DNA from: Amycolatopsis echigonensis
Lineage (GTDB): Bacteria > Actinomycetota > Actinomycetes > Mycobacteriales > Pseudonocardiaceae
NCBI RefSeq assembly: GCF_014174495.1
Contig: NZ_JACJHR010000033.1
Coordinates: forward strand, 28,692-92,691
Direction: 5' to 3'
DNA: 64,000 nt
Both the position numbers and the translations under genes were made by a program. Shown here in pieces: positions 32,368-40,664 of this stretch. The first letter of the stretch is position 1, and the number at the start of each line of letters is the position of its first letter. The notes below the pieces were generated by a model, which worked only from the letters and a program-made list of their open reading frames with translations, made no database searches and was not told the origin of the DNA.

Positions 32368-33201
32368 ATGACTGACCAGATCGAATCGCCCACGGTGCGT
32401 AAAGTGTATCATCGGTTGATTCCGTTGCTTTTCCTGATGTTGTTCTTCAATTACCTGGATCGCAGCAACATCGGTTTCGCCGAACTGGACATGGGTGACA
32501 AACTGCGTTTGGGCCCCTCGATTTTCGGTTTCGCGGGCAGCATCTTCTTTCTCGGCTACATGGTGCTCGAAGTGCCGAGCAACCTGCTGCTGCACCGGTT
32601 CGGGGCGCGGCGCTGGATCGGCCGGATCCTGCTGACCTGGGGTGCGGTCGCGGCGCTGACCGCGTTCGTCTATGACGATACGAGCTTCTGCGTCATGCGT
32701 TTCCTGCTCGGCGTGATGGAAGCCGGTTTCCTGCCCGGCATCGCGGTTTACGTCACCAAGTGGTTCCCCGAGCGCTACCGTGCGCGGGCGGTCGGCGGGT
32801 ACATCATCGGCAATTCGATCGCGGCGGTGCTGGGCGGCCCGAGTTCCACCGCGCTCATGAAGTATCTGGACCGCTTCGCGAGCCTCGCCGGCTGGCAATG
32901 GATGTTCATCGTGGCAGGCGCCGCCGCGATGATCCTCGGACTGGTCGCGTTTCGCGCGATGGCCGAGCGCCCCGCCGACGTCAAATGGCTCACCGCGGAG
33001 CAAAAGGCGTGGCTGGAGTCCGCTTTGGAATCCGAGCGCGAGGCACTGGGCGGGCAGCGGCACGTGCCCGTTCTGCGCGTCATCCGCGACAGCCGGGTGT
33101 GGAGCCTGTCGATCCTCTTCGGCTGCGCGCTGGTCGGTATCTACGGTCTGCTGCTTGCGGGGAGGTTCGAGCCCCTTTCGTTCGGCCATCAACGGTGTTG
33201 A
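32368..33201 (+). pseudogene. Truncated MFS transporter (ACS/GudP-like family), 3' end lost
   Basis: The N-terminal 260 residues are a normal anion:cation symporter-type MFS protein: RLIPLLFLMLFFNYLDRSNIGF, FFLGYMVLEVPSNLLLHRFGAR, RFLLGVMEAGFLPGIAVYVT and WFPERYRARAVGGYIIGNS. After LVGIYGLLL (around 33155), where the seventh membrane segment should continue, the frame runs into unrelated sequence and stops 14 codons later. About 160 residues and five or six membrane segments are missing. The break coincides with a short tRNA-like sequence and with the truncated end of a convergent P450 gene. Confidence 0.8.
33159..33188 (+). other. tRNA 3'-end-like sequence at a rearrangement junction
   Basis: GGTTCGAGCCCC followed shortly by TTCGGCCA looks like the T-arm and acceptor end of a tRNA. 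The T-stem pairs poorly and no anticodon arm lies upstream, so it is not a tRNA gene. The antisense reading MAERKGLEPP is of the kind seen when tRNA 3' ends are mistranslated. It sits exactly where two convergent genes are truncated, so it may be the scar of an integration or deletion at a tRNA-type attachment site. Speculative. Confidence 0.25.
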
Positions 33202-33204
33202 CTC

Positions 33205-33791
33205 ACGCGGCCTCGCCGCGTCGGCTTCCGCGAGCTGCTCGGGCGTGATCTCGCCCTGGCTGAGCACGGCGTTGAGACCCGGCATCCGGTCCAAGACCCT
33301 GCCCGCCTCCCGCATCGGCGCGTGCAGCAGGCGGCACCGATCAGCGCCGGGATCTTCACCGCGCACTCCCGCCCGAATCCGACCATTTCGTCGCGCCCGG
33401 GCAGTTCGCCCAGCCCGCGCACGATGATCTCCTCGACCCGCACCCGCATCCGCTTGACTGTCCGCGGCTGGAACGCCGGTGACGCGAGCTCGCACAGCCG
33501 GGTGTGCGCGGGCGCGTCCACGTTAGGGAGGGAGAATCGGTAGAACTCCGCCGTCGGCCCGGTCCCGAAGTGGGCGGGAAACTCGCCTGGGTGCGGCTGC
33601 ACGGTGTTCTTTGCGGACTTGAGAGCCATTTCGACGTCGGCGTAGCCGGTGAGCAGCCACGAATCCTGCCCGTTCACCACGGTGCGGGCGATCGGCGAAG
33701 TCTCTCGCAGGCGGCGATAAGCCGTGTGCCGGTCTGCTGTGAAGGCCGGGTCCGACGGATCCAGACGAACGACATCCGCGGCGTTGGTCAT
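33205..33791 (-). pseudogene. Cytochrome P450 remnant (N-terminal part, frameshifted and truncated)
   Basis: The frame starts normally (MTNAADVVRLDPSDPAFTA; LRETSPIARTVVNGQDSWLL) and runs through the P450 B-C region (FSLPNVDAPAHTRLCELASP, FQPRTVKRMR). Near 33340 the frame shifts, but the family sequence continues in another minus-strand frame (APMREAGRVLDRMPGLNAVL, then SQGEITPEQLAEADAA) and is cut off near 33212. The I-helix, ExxR and heme-cysteine loop are all missing. It is a dead gene convergent with the truncated transporter. Confidence 0.8.
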
Positions 33792-34197
33792 CTCGAAATC
33801 GCCTTCGAACTCGCTCAGCCCTCCGAGTGCCTGCCCTGCCAATGCTAGGCAGGGACGCCTCTGCGTCTTGGGCGAAATCTTGGGCCGGGCGGGCGGTTCT
33901 CGAAGCCGGGCTCTCGACCTCTTTGGTCGGCAGCAGACCGGGCACGCTAACCCGACCAGCATCGCCATGGTCAAGTGCGTCAGTCCAAACAACACGATCG
34001 GAGACCGTCGCATTGCCCAGACCCGGAAAGACGTAAGGCCAGCGCACTGGGCGTGAGCAGTGACAGGGGACAGGGGAGCCGTGCGGAGGGCGGACCCCGC
34101 ACCCGGGGACCGGACCACGTGGTCGCCCGGTCGTGTGCGGACCGGGTTGGCGGGCAGTGTCGCTCCCGGAACCGTTAACGACGACGGGAGTTGGGAA
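33792..34197. other. Intergenic region before the mycofactocin-type SDR
   Basis: About 400 bases without a believable gene on either strand. It separates the P450 remnant and the divergent SDR gene and presumably holds the promoter of the SDR. Only the Shine-Dalgarno GACGGGAG near 34184 stands out. Confidence 0.45.
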
Positions 34198-35034
34198 ATG
34201 GGAAGTCTTGACGGCAAGGTCGCGCTGGTCACCGGTGCGGCCCGGGGACAGGGACGTTCGCACGCGGTGCGGCTCGCCAACGAGGGCGCCGACCTGATCA
34301 TCGTGGACATCTGCGGCAAGGTGCCGACTACGGCCTACCGCGGCGCGACCTCGGCCGACCTCGCCGAAACCGCCCAGCACATCGAAAAGGCGGGCCGCAG
34401 GGCGGTCTCGCGAGAGGTCGACGTGCGGGACCTCGCGGCGCTGACGGAGGCGGTAGCCGACGGGGTGGCCGAACTCGGCCGCTTGGACGTCGTCGTGGCC
34501 AACGCCGGCGTGTTCTCCTCGGCGCCGGTGCACGAATTGACCGAAGAGCAGTGGGACACGATGATCGACGTGAACCTCTCCGGCGTGTGGAAGACGGTGC
34601 GAGCCACCGTGCCGACGCTGATCGAGCAGGGCACCGGCGGGTCGATCGTGCTGATCAGCTCCACCGGCGGCACCCAGGGCTTCCCGAACTTCGCGCACTA
34701 CGTGGCCGCCAAGCACGGTGTCATCGGGCTCACCCGTTCCATCGCCAACGAGCTGGGCGCCCAGAACATCCGGTGCAACGCGATCCAGCCGACGTCGGTG
34801 CTCACCGACATGATCGACCACGAGGCGATGTACCGGCTGTTCCGGCCGGACCTGGACTCGCCGACGCACGAGGACTTCCGGGAGGCCTGCCAGGCCGGGA
34901 TGAACGTGCTGCCGATCCCGTGGGTCGAGCCGCGCGACATCTCCGCCGCCGTGGCCTGGCTGGCGTCCGACGAATCCCGATATGTCACCGGCATTTCGCT
35001 GCCCGTGGACGCGGGGGCGATCGGCAAGATGTGA
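34198..35034 (+). CDS. Mycofactocin-coupled SDR-family oxidoreductase
   Basis: A 278-residue classical SDR with the mycofactocin-dependent subfamily pattern: KVALVTGAARGQGRSHAVRLA (the GARGQGRSHA loop is typical), the insert DICGKVPTTAYRGATSADLA after beta-2, NAGVFSS, ISSTGGTQGFPNFAHYVAAK with the Y-x3-K pair, and a C-terminal YVTGISLPVDAGAIGK. These enzymes keep NAD bound and pass electrons to the peptide-derived cofactor mycofactocin. Typical substrates are secondary or primary alcohols such as carveol. It would oxidise an alcohol at the entry of the catabolic cluster. No mycofactocin biosynthesis genes lie in the window. Confidence 0.88.
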   Translation: MGSLDGKVALVTGAARGQGRSHAVRLANEGADLIIVDICGKVPTTAYRGATSADLAETAQHIEKAGRRAVSREVDVRDLAALTEAVADGVAELGRLDVVVANAGVFSSAPVHELTEEQWDTMIDVNLSGVWKTVRATVPTLIEQGTGGSIVLISSTGGTQGFPNFAHYVAAKHGVIGLTRSIANELGAQNIRCNAIQPTSVLTDMIDHEAMYRLFRPDLDSPTHEDFREACQAGMNVLPIPWVEPRDISAAVAWLASDESRYVTGISLPVDAGAIGKM

Positions 35035-35040
35035 GCACAC

Positions 35041-35078
35041 GGGAAAAGCCCGGCCGCGCGCACGGCCGGGCTTTTCCC
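35041..35078. terminator. Strong bidirectional terminator
   Basis: A perfect 16-base stem (GGGAAAAGCCCGGCCG with CGGCCGGGCTTTTCCC, six-base loop) lies between the convergent SDR and flavin reductase genes. The A-rich and T-rich flanks inside the stem make it work in both directions. Confidence 0.9.
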
Positions 35079-35082
35079 GGGT

Positions 35083-35562
35083 TCAGACGAGGTTGAGCAA
35101 CGCGCCGTCGTGGAATCTGCTGTGGTGGAACACCAGCGGGCCGGTGCCGTGCCCGGTGTCCAGGCCCAGCACGCGCCCGACGACGATCGTGTGGTCGCCG
35201 CCCGGGTACTCCCCGGCGATCTCGCAGTCCACATAGGCGTGCACGCCGTCGAGGACCGGGCTGCCGTGCGGGCCGGGCTGATAGCCGACCCCGTCGAACC
35301 GGTCGCCCGGTCCCGCGAACTGCCGGGCGAGCGGTTCCTGGCCCGAAGCGAGCACGTTCGCGCAGAACCGGCTGGACTCCCGGATTCTCGGCCACGTCGA
35401 GGAACCGTTGCCCGCGCAGAAGAGCACGAGCGGCGGCTCCAGCGACACCGACGTGAAGGAACTGACCACCATGCCCACCGGCCCGGGCGCGGTCACCACG
35501 ACCACCCCGGTCGTGAAGCGGCTCAGCGCCGTCCGGAACGCGACCGCGTCGAACTCGCTCAT
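35083..35562 (-). CDS. Flavin reductase (two-component monooxygenase partner)
   Basis: A 159-residue protein of the HpaC/FMN-binding split-barrel family: FRTALSRFTTGVVVVTA, VVSSFTSVSLEPPLVLFC, RFCANVLASGQEPLARQFAG and CEIAGEYPGGDHTIVVGRVL with the conserved GDH motif. It uses NAD(P)H to make free reduced flavin for a partner oxygenase. The likely partner is the acyl-CoA-dehydrogenase-like monooxygenase at 39416. It is the last gene of a three-gene operon, overlapping the DHBP synthase gene by four bases; AAAGGAGAG precedes the ATG. Confidence 0.9.
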   Translation of the reverse strand: MSEFDAVAFRTALSRFTTGVVVVTAPGPVGMVVSSFTSVSLEPPLVLFCAGNGSSTWPRIRESSRFCANVLASGQEPLARQFAGPGDRFDGVGYQPGPHGSPVLDGVHAYVDCEIAGEYPGGDHTIVVGRVLGLDTGHGTGPLVFHHSRFHDGALLNLV

Positions 35563-36161
35563 CCTGCTCTCCTTTCCGGCGCCGGGAACAGTTCCGTGAC
35601 GCTCACCGCTGGGATGTCGTGCTGGCGGGCGAAGGCCAGCGCTTCGCCGTGCCCCGCCATCTCGCACGGGGCACGGCGCGAGACGAGTCCACAGAGGACG
35701 GCCGCCGGTTCGGCCCCGGCCAGCCGGGCGAGCTCGACCCCGGCTTCGGCCACGCCGGGCTCGTCGAAAACGCCGTCTGTCGGCCAGGCCCGCAACGGGA
35801 CCGTGTGGCCAGGCCGGCGCAACTGACCGCGCTCGGTGGCCGGATCGGCGAGCAACCGCGCTGTCCGGCACCGGTCTGCCGCGGAGATCCCGGTGCTCAC
35901 GCCGTCGGCGGCGTCGACCGCGACCGCCTGAGCGCACCGGTGCGGACCTCCTGCGGTGACCGGTGGCAGACCGAGCCGGTCGCACGCTTGCCCGGTCAGC
36001 GCGACGCGGACGAACCCGGAGCCGTGCCGGATGAGGAACGCCAGCGAGGCCGTGGTGGCCAGTGCCGCGGCGACCATCAGCTCGGCGGTGCCGTGCTCGT
36101 CGAGAAGGATGACCGGGTGACCGTCCGCCAGCGCCCCGGCCACCCGGGCCCGGAAAGTCAT
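35559..36161 (-). CDS. 3,4-Dihydroxy-2-butanone 4-phosphate synthase-like (RibB)
   Basis: A 200-residue single-domain RibB-like protein. It has the family order ADGHPVILLDEHGTAELMVAA (substrate loop, normally DDE-R-E-N), LIRHGSGFVRVALTG, VAVDAADGVSTGISAADRC with the TGISA motif, RPGHTVPLRA and EAGVELARLAG. RibB makes the four-carbon unit of riboflavin. The usual acidic loop is altered (LDEHGTAE rather than DDEDRENE), so activity needs proof. Sitting next to a flavin reductase in a catabolic cluster, it may raise flavin supply for the monooxygenase. Confidence 0.8.
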   Translation of the reverse strand: MTFRARVAGALADGHPVILLDEHGTAELMVAAALATTASLAFLIRHGSGFVRVALTGQACDRLGLPPVTAGGPHRCAQAVAVDAADGVSTGISAADRCRTARLLADPATERGQLRRPGHTVPLRAWPTDGVFDEPGVAEAGVELARLAGAEPAAVLCGLVSRRAPCEMAGHGEALAFARQHDIPAVSVTELFPAPERRAG

Positions 36162-36167
36162 CGCGGA

Positions 36168-36545
36168 TCAGCCGTAGTCGTGGTACTCGACGACGAGGCC
36201 GTCGCGGACGGTGTAGCGGCTGCACAGGTCGATGCGGGCCACCTCGCCGGCGGTCGCGAACCCGGGCACGTCGGCCTGTGCGGTGCCCACCCACGTGTGC
36301 TCGACGACCACGGTGTCGCCGTCGGAGTGCAGGGCGCGGCGGTTCTCGAAGTGCTTGTCCGGGAAAGCCGCCTCGAAACCCTTGATGATGTCGCCGAAGG
36401 CGTCGCGGTCGTTCAGATCCACGCCGCGGTTGTGGTGTTCGACGTGGATGTCCTCGGCGCAGAGCGCGAGGAGCGCATCGCGGTCGCCGGAGTTGTACGC
36501 CTCGACGAAGCGCTCGGCGACCTTCACCGGGTCCTGACTGCTCAT
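36168..36545 (-). CDS. SnoaL/NTF2-like protein
   Basis: A 125-residue cone-shaped NTF2-fold protein: VAERFVEAYNSGDRDALLAL, then HVEHHNRGVDLNDRDAF, FPDKHFENRRALHSDGDTVV and RIDLCSRYTVRDGLVVEYHD. Members act as small isomerases, hydrolases, cyclases or as ligand-binding proteins. It is the first gene of the operon with the RibB-like and flavin reductase genes. It may act on a product of the oxygenase, but the reaction is unknown. Confidence 0.82.
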   Translation of the reverse strand: MSSQDPVKVAERFVEAYNSGDRDALLALCAEDIHVEHHNRGVDLNDRDAFGDIIKGFEAAFPDKHFENRRALHSDGDTVVVEHTWVGTAQADVPGFATAGEVARIDLCSRYTVRDGLVVEYHDYG

Positions 36546-36703
36546 GCTGGATCCTTCCTGATCGGGTTCTGCTGCCGAGGCTTCCCTGCCGTGCGGTGGA
36601 CCGGTACCGGGAACGCCCGTGATCCGCCACGTGTCCGGCCCGGCGCGCTGACCTGGGCGATCGCCGGGCGTGCCACGACCGAGGGGGTCAACATCCGCCG
36701 TCC

Positions 36704-36733
36704 TTGACACGTAGTCCGCGGGCCTCGCATAGT
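36704..36733 (+). promoter_or_regulatory. Probable sigma-70-type promoter of the large regulator gene
   Basis: TTGACA at 36704-36709 and CATAGT at 36728-36733 are separated by 18 bases, close to the consensus for the principal sigma factor. The regulator start lies about 45 bases downstream. The NTF2-like operon begins on the other strand 160 bases away. Confidence 0.55.
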
Positions 36734-36779
36734 TGGCCACGCGTCAACCGGGCTGACGCCTCGACGAGGAGGCATCGTG

Positions 36780-39332
36780 ATGAATGCGCAGGACTGGCGG
36801 GAGATCCGCCAGCTGCACGCCGACGGGATGCCGATCAAGGCGATCGCCCGGCACCGGGGCATCTCGCGCAACACGGTGCGGCGCGCGCTGCAGCTCGGCG
36901 AACCCCCGGGGCCGCCGCGTGCCAGGGGGTCCGTCGCCGACGCCCACGAGCCCGCCATCCGGGCGCTGCTGGCCGAGGACCCGGCGATCACGGTCGCGGC
37001 GATCGCCGTGCGGATCGGCTGGGAGCACTCGACGACCGTGCTCAAGGACCGGGTCCGCGCACTGCGCGCCGAGGCGCAGGGGCCGGCCCCGGCCACGCCC
37101 GGCCCGCGTACCGAACTTCCCGCGCAGCTCACCGAATTCGTCGGCAGGGAAGGGGAGCTGGCCACGATCCGGCAGGTGCTCGGCTCGGCTCGGCTGGTCA
37201 CGCTGCTGGGGCCTGGCGGAGTCGGCAAAACCCGGCTCGCCATCCAGGCCGCCGACAAGGTCCGCCGTGCCTTCGCCGACGGCGTCCGCTGGGTCGAACT
37301 CGGCGCGTTGCGGGATCCGGCTTTGCTGGCGCAGACGCTCGTCGACGCGCTGGGCATCCGGGACCGCTCCGCGAGCCCGCGGCACCTGCTGGTCGACCAT
37401 CTGCGCAACCGGCAGCTGCTGCTCGTGCTCGACAACTGCGAGCACCTGCTCGGCGCGTGCGCGGAACTGGCCAGTTTCCTGCTGCACGGCGCGAAAGAAC
37501 TGCGGATCATCGCCACCAGCCGGGAAGCGCTCGCGATCCCGGGCGAGCACGCGGTCGCCGTGGCACCGCTGGGGGACAGCGCGGTCACGCTGTTCGCCGC
37601 TCGCGCCCGGGACATTCTGCCGGAATTCTCCCTGGACGACGCGAATCTCGCGCTGGTGCGGCGGATCTGCGGGCAGCTCGACGGGCTGCCGCTGGCGATC
37701 GAGCTGGCGTGCGCGCGGCTGCGGGTGCTGTCGCTGTCCGAGCTGGCCGACCGGCTCGGACATCGTCTGCGGTTGCTGACCGGCGGGAACCGGGCGGCCC
37801 CGGAGCGGCACCGGAGCCTGCAGGCCACGGTGGACTGGAGCTTCGAGCTGTGCGCCCCGGTGGAGCGCCAGCTGTGGATCCGGACCTCCGTGTTCGCCGG
37901 GAGTTTCTCGCTCGCCGCCGCCGAGGAAGTGTGTCAGGACAGCAGGCTCACCGACGATGACATCGTCGACGGGATCGACGGCCTGGTCGGAAAATCCCTG
38001 CTGCTGCGGGAGGAGGAGCACGGCGAGGTCCGGTTCCGGATGCTGGAGACACTCCGCGAATACGGCCAGGCGAAGCTGAACGACAAACAGGCGGCCGAAC
38101 TGCGCGCCCGCCACCACGCCTACTACGCCCGGATGGTCGGCGACGTCACGAGGCAGTGGTTCGGCGAGCGCCAGCAGCAGTGGTGCGTGAAGCTGCGCCT
38201 GGAACACGCGAACCTGCGTACGGCCTTCGAAACCGCGCTGGCGCGGGGCGGCGACGGCGCTCGGCTGATCGGTGCGCCGTGGTTCCTCTGGGCGGCCGGG
38301 TTCTCCTTCACCGAACACCGCTATTGGCTCGAACGCGCGCTCGGCCTCGAGCGGGACGCCTCGCCGGACCGGGCGCGGGCGCTCGCCACCCTCGGGCTCG
38401 TAGCCACGCTGCAAGGGGATCGTGACGCCGCGAGCCGCGCACTGGCGGAAGGGATGCGGATCGCCGAGGCCGCCGGGGACGCGTTCGGGTTGGCCTACAA
38501 CCGGCACGAGCAGGGGCTCGTGGCGTTCTTCGGCGGGGACTTCGGCAGCTCGGAACGTATCCTGCTGGAGGCACTGGACCGCTATCAGGGCACCGAGGCG
38601 CCCCTCGACCTCCTCGGTTCGCTGCGTGTCCACTTAGGACTGCTTTACATCTTCGCCGGCGACACCCACGAAGCCCTGCGGCATTTCGAGCAGTTGCGCC
38701 CGCAGTGCGAGCAACACGGTGAGCGCTGGATGTTGTCCTATGCCGTGTACGGCCTCGGCCTGGCCGCGCTGATGTGCGGGGACCATGACGAAGCCGTCGC
38801 GCGAGCGACGGAGAGCCTGCGCATGAAGCAGCCTTTCGACGACACGATCGGGCTTTCCCTGACCACGGAACTGCTGGCATGGAGCGAAGCCGCGCGCGGG
38901 GAAGCCGAGCGGGCCGCGGTCCTGCTCGGTGCGGCCGAGACGCTGTGGGCATCGGTCGGGATGCAGCTCTACGGCTCGGAACACTGGCTCGACCAGCGCA
39001 CCCGGTTCGAACGGCAGGCCCGGAACGGGCTGGGAGACAAGGGATACGACTCCGCGCTCGCGCGGGGCCAGGCGATGTCACGCGATCGGGTTATCGAGTT
39101 CGCGCTGGGCGAGCGGAGGGGGGTCAACCGGGTCCGCCCGGGCGGGTCCGGCCTGTCGCGGCGGGAATCCGAAGTCGCCGAACTGGTCGCCGAGGGACTC
39201 ACGAACCGGGAGATAGCGAGGAAACTGGTCATTTCCCACCGCACTGTCGAGGGCCACGTCGAGCACATCCTGGACAAGCTCGGCCTGTCCCGGCGCGCGC
39301 AGGTCGCGCAATGGCGGAAAGCGGGTGGCTGA
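36780..39332 (+). CDS. Large STAND-ATPase LuxR regulator with an N-terminal transposase-type HTH
   Basis: An 850-residue regulator with three parts. Residues 1-100 form a helix-turn-helix region like that of IS21-type transposases (WREIRQLHADGMPIKAIARH, then RGISRNTVRRAL). Residues 110-420 form an NB-ARC-like ATPase with Walker A GPGGVGKT, Walker B LLLVLDNCEHL, ATSREAL and GLPLAIELA. Helical repeats follow, and a C-terminal LuxR domain (LSRRESEVAELVAEGLTNREIA, then TVEGHVEHILDKLG). Such proteins sense a ligand, oligomerise with ATP and activate catabolic or biosynthetic genes. Its place between two arms of the cluster makes it the likely activator. ATG 36780 is seven bases after GAGGAGG; GTG 36777 is also possible. 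Confidence 0.88.
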   Translation: MNAQDWREIRQLHADGMPIKAIARHRGISRNTVRRALQLGEPPGPPRARGSVADAHEPAIRALLAEDPAITVAAIAVRIGWEHSTTVLKDRVRALRAEAQGPAPATPGPRTELPAQLTEFVGREGELATIRQVLGSARLVTLLGPGGVGKTRLAIQAADKVRRAFADGVRWVELGALRDPALLAQTLVDALGIRDRSASPRHLLVDHLRNRQLLLVLDNCEHLLGACAELASFLLHGAKELRIIATSREALAIPGEHAVAVAPLGDSAVTLFAARARDILPEFSLDDANLALVRRICGQLDGLPLAIELACARLRVLSLSELADRLGHRLRLLTGGNRAAPERHRSLQATVDWSFELCAPVERQLWIRTSVFAGSFSLAAAEEVCQDSRLTDDDIVDGIDGLVGKSLLLREEEHGEVRFRMLETLREYGQAKLNDKQAAELRARHHAYYARMVGDVTRQWFGERQQQWCVKLRLEHANLRTAFETALARGGDGARLIGAPWFLWAAGFSFTEHRYWLERALGLERDASPDRARALATLGLVATLQGDRDAASRALAEGMRIAEAAGDAFGLAYNRHEQGLVAFFGGDFGSSERILLEALDRYQGTEAPLDLLGSLRVHLGLLYIFAGDTHEALRHFEQLRPQCEQHGERWMLSYAVYGLGLAALMCGDHDEAVARATESLRMKQPFDDTIGLSLTTELLAWSEAARGEAERAAVLLGAAETLWASVGMQLYGSEHWLDQRTRFERQARNGLGDKGYDSALARGQAMSRDRVIEFALGERRGVNRVRPGGSGLSRRESEVAELVAEGLTNREIARKLVISHRTVEGHVEHILDKLGLSRRAQVAQWRKAGG

Positions 39333-39415
39333 CCACGTGGCGGCCCGGATGTGACGACCCGGTTCCGGCGGGAGTCTCGAAGGCGCCCAACGTGCAGTCA
39401 GAGAGGACCAAGCAC

Positions 39416-40594
39416 ATGACCGGAACCCTCGCCCGCCCGGCCACGGACGCCCTGTCCCGGGCGAAGGCCGTCGCGCCGCTGATCGAGAGCGAAGCCGACA
39501 CCATCGAGCGCGAGACCACGATCACCCGGCCCGTCGTCGACGCGCTGATCGAAGCGCGGTTGTTCTGGCTGATGGTGCCCGAGGAGTACGGCGGCCTCGG
39601 GCTCGGCATGGTCGACTCGCTGAAGGTCATCGAGGAGATCTCCCGTGCCGACGGGTCCACCGGCTGGGCGCTGATGGCCAACGCGTTCAGCACCGGCATC
39701 GCCGTCGGCTTCTTCAGCGAAGAAGGCGCGCGGGAGATCTTCGACCAGCCCAACCCCGGCATCACCGCCGGGATGATCCTGCCGACCGGCAAGGCGAAGC
39801 GCGTCGACGGCGGCTATCTCGTCAATGGCCGTTACCAATTCGCCAGCGGTTCCGCGCACGCCAGCTGGATCGGCGCCGGGTTCGTGGTGCACGGCGACGA
39901 CGGCGAACCCCTGGTGTCCGAGACCGGCGACCCGGTGTGCCGGGTGGCCTTCGTCCCGCGCGAAAAGGTCGAGTTCCTGGGCAACTGGAACGTGATGGGC
40001 CTGGTCGGCACCGGCAGCTACGACTACGCGGTGACCGACGTGTTCGTGCCGGAGAAGCACACGATGGACACCTTCTCCACCACCCCGGTGCGGCCGGAGC
40101 CGCTGTACAAGCTGGGCCTGCTGGGCATCGGCGTCGGCGGGCACTCGGGCGTCGCGCTCGGGCTCGCGACCCGCGCGCTGCAGGAGATCGTGACCATTTC
40201 CTCGGGCAAGGCACGGCCAGGTTACGACACCTTCGTCGGCGACTCGGCGTTGTTCCGGCGCGAATTCGCCAAGTACGAGGCGCTGTTGCAGGCCGCGAGG
40301 GCCTACGTATACGACATCCACGGCGAGGCGGAGCAGACCGCCGCGGCGGGCGAGGAGATCACCGCCGAGCAGCGCGCGCGGATGCGGCAGGTCACCACGT
40401 GGGTCCAGGAGGTGGCGAGCGAGGTCGTCGGGTTCGCGCACCGGTGGGGCGGCAGCCAGTCGATCCGCAACCCCAGCGCGCTCGGCCGGTGCACCCGCGA
40501 CGCCGCCGTCGCGACCCAGCACCTGCTGGTCGATCCGATGACCCTGGTGGAGGCCGCGCAGGAGATCCTGCCCGGCTACCTGCGCACCGCCTGA
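39416..40594 (+). CDS. Flavin-dependent monooxygenase of the acyl-CoA dehydrogenase fold (HsaA/DszC-like)
   Basis: A 392-residue protein of the acyl-CoA dehydrogenase superfamily: RPVVDALIEARLFWLMVPEEYGGLG, SRADGSTGWALMANAF, YLVNGRYQFASGSAHASWIG, GSYDYAVTDVFVPE and RWGGSQSIRNPSALGRCTRD near the end. The GWALMAN and 'F-x-SG' segments, without the catalytic Glu region of true dehydrogenases, are typical of class-D flavoprotein monooxygenases such as HsaA and DszC, which need reduced flavin from a separate reductase. The flavin reductase at 35083 is the obvious partner. It would hydroxylate or cleave the cluster's unknown substrate. Confidence 0.83.
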   Translation: MTGTLARPATDALSRAKAVAPLIESEADTIERETTITRPVVDALIEARLFWLMVPEEYGGLGLGMVDSLKVIEEISRADGSTGWALMANAFSTGIAVGFFSEEGAREIFDQPNPGITAGMILPTGKAKRVDGGYLVNGRYQFASGSAHASWIGAGFVVHGDDGEPLVSETGDPVCRVAFVPREKVEFLGNWNVMGLVGTGSYDYAVTDVFVPEKHTMDTFSTTPVRPEPLYKLGLLGIGVGGHSGVALGLATRALQEIVTISSGKARPGYDTFVGDSALFRREFAKYEALLQAARAYVYDIHGEAEQTAAAGEEITAEQRARMRQVTTWVQEVASEVVGFAHRWGGSQSIRNPSALGRCTRDAAVATQHLLVDPMTLVEAAQEILPGYLRTA

Positions 40595-40664
40595 AAACTG
40601 CCTCGCGGGCGGCCTGTGGCCGGGCTGCCCGCGGGGTTTCCACAACGGAAGAAGGAGAAATCCC

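Noticed and set aside
33159..33188. A complete tRNA gene
   Set aside because: Only a T-loop-like and acceptor-like end is present. The T-stem has a mismatch and two wobble pairs, and no D-arm or anticodon arm lies upstream, so it is kept only as a possible scar.
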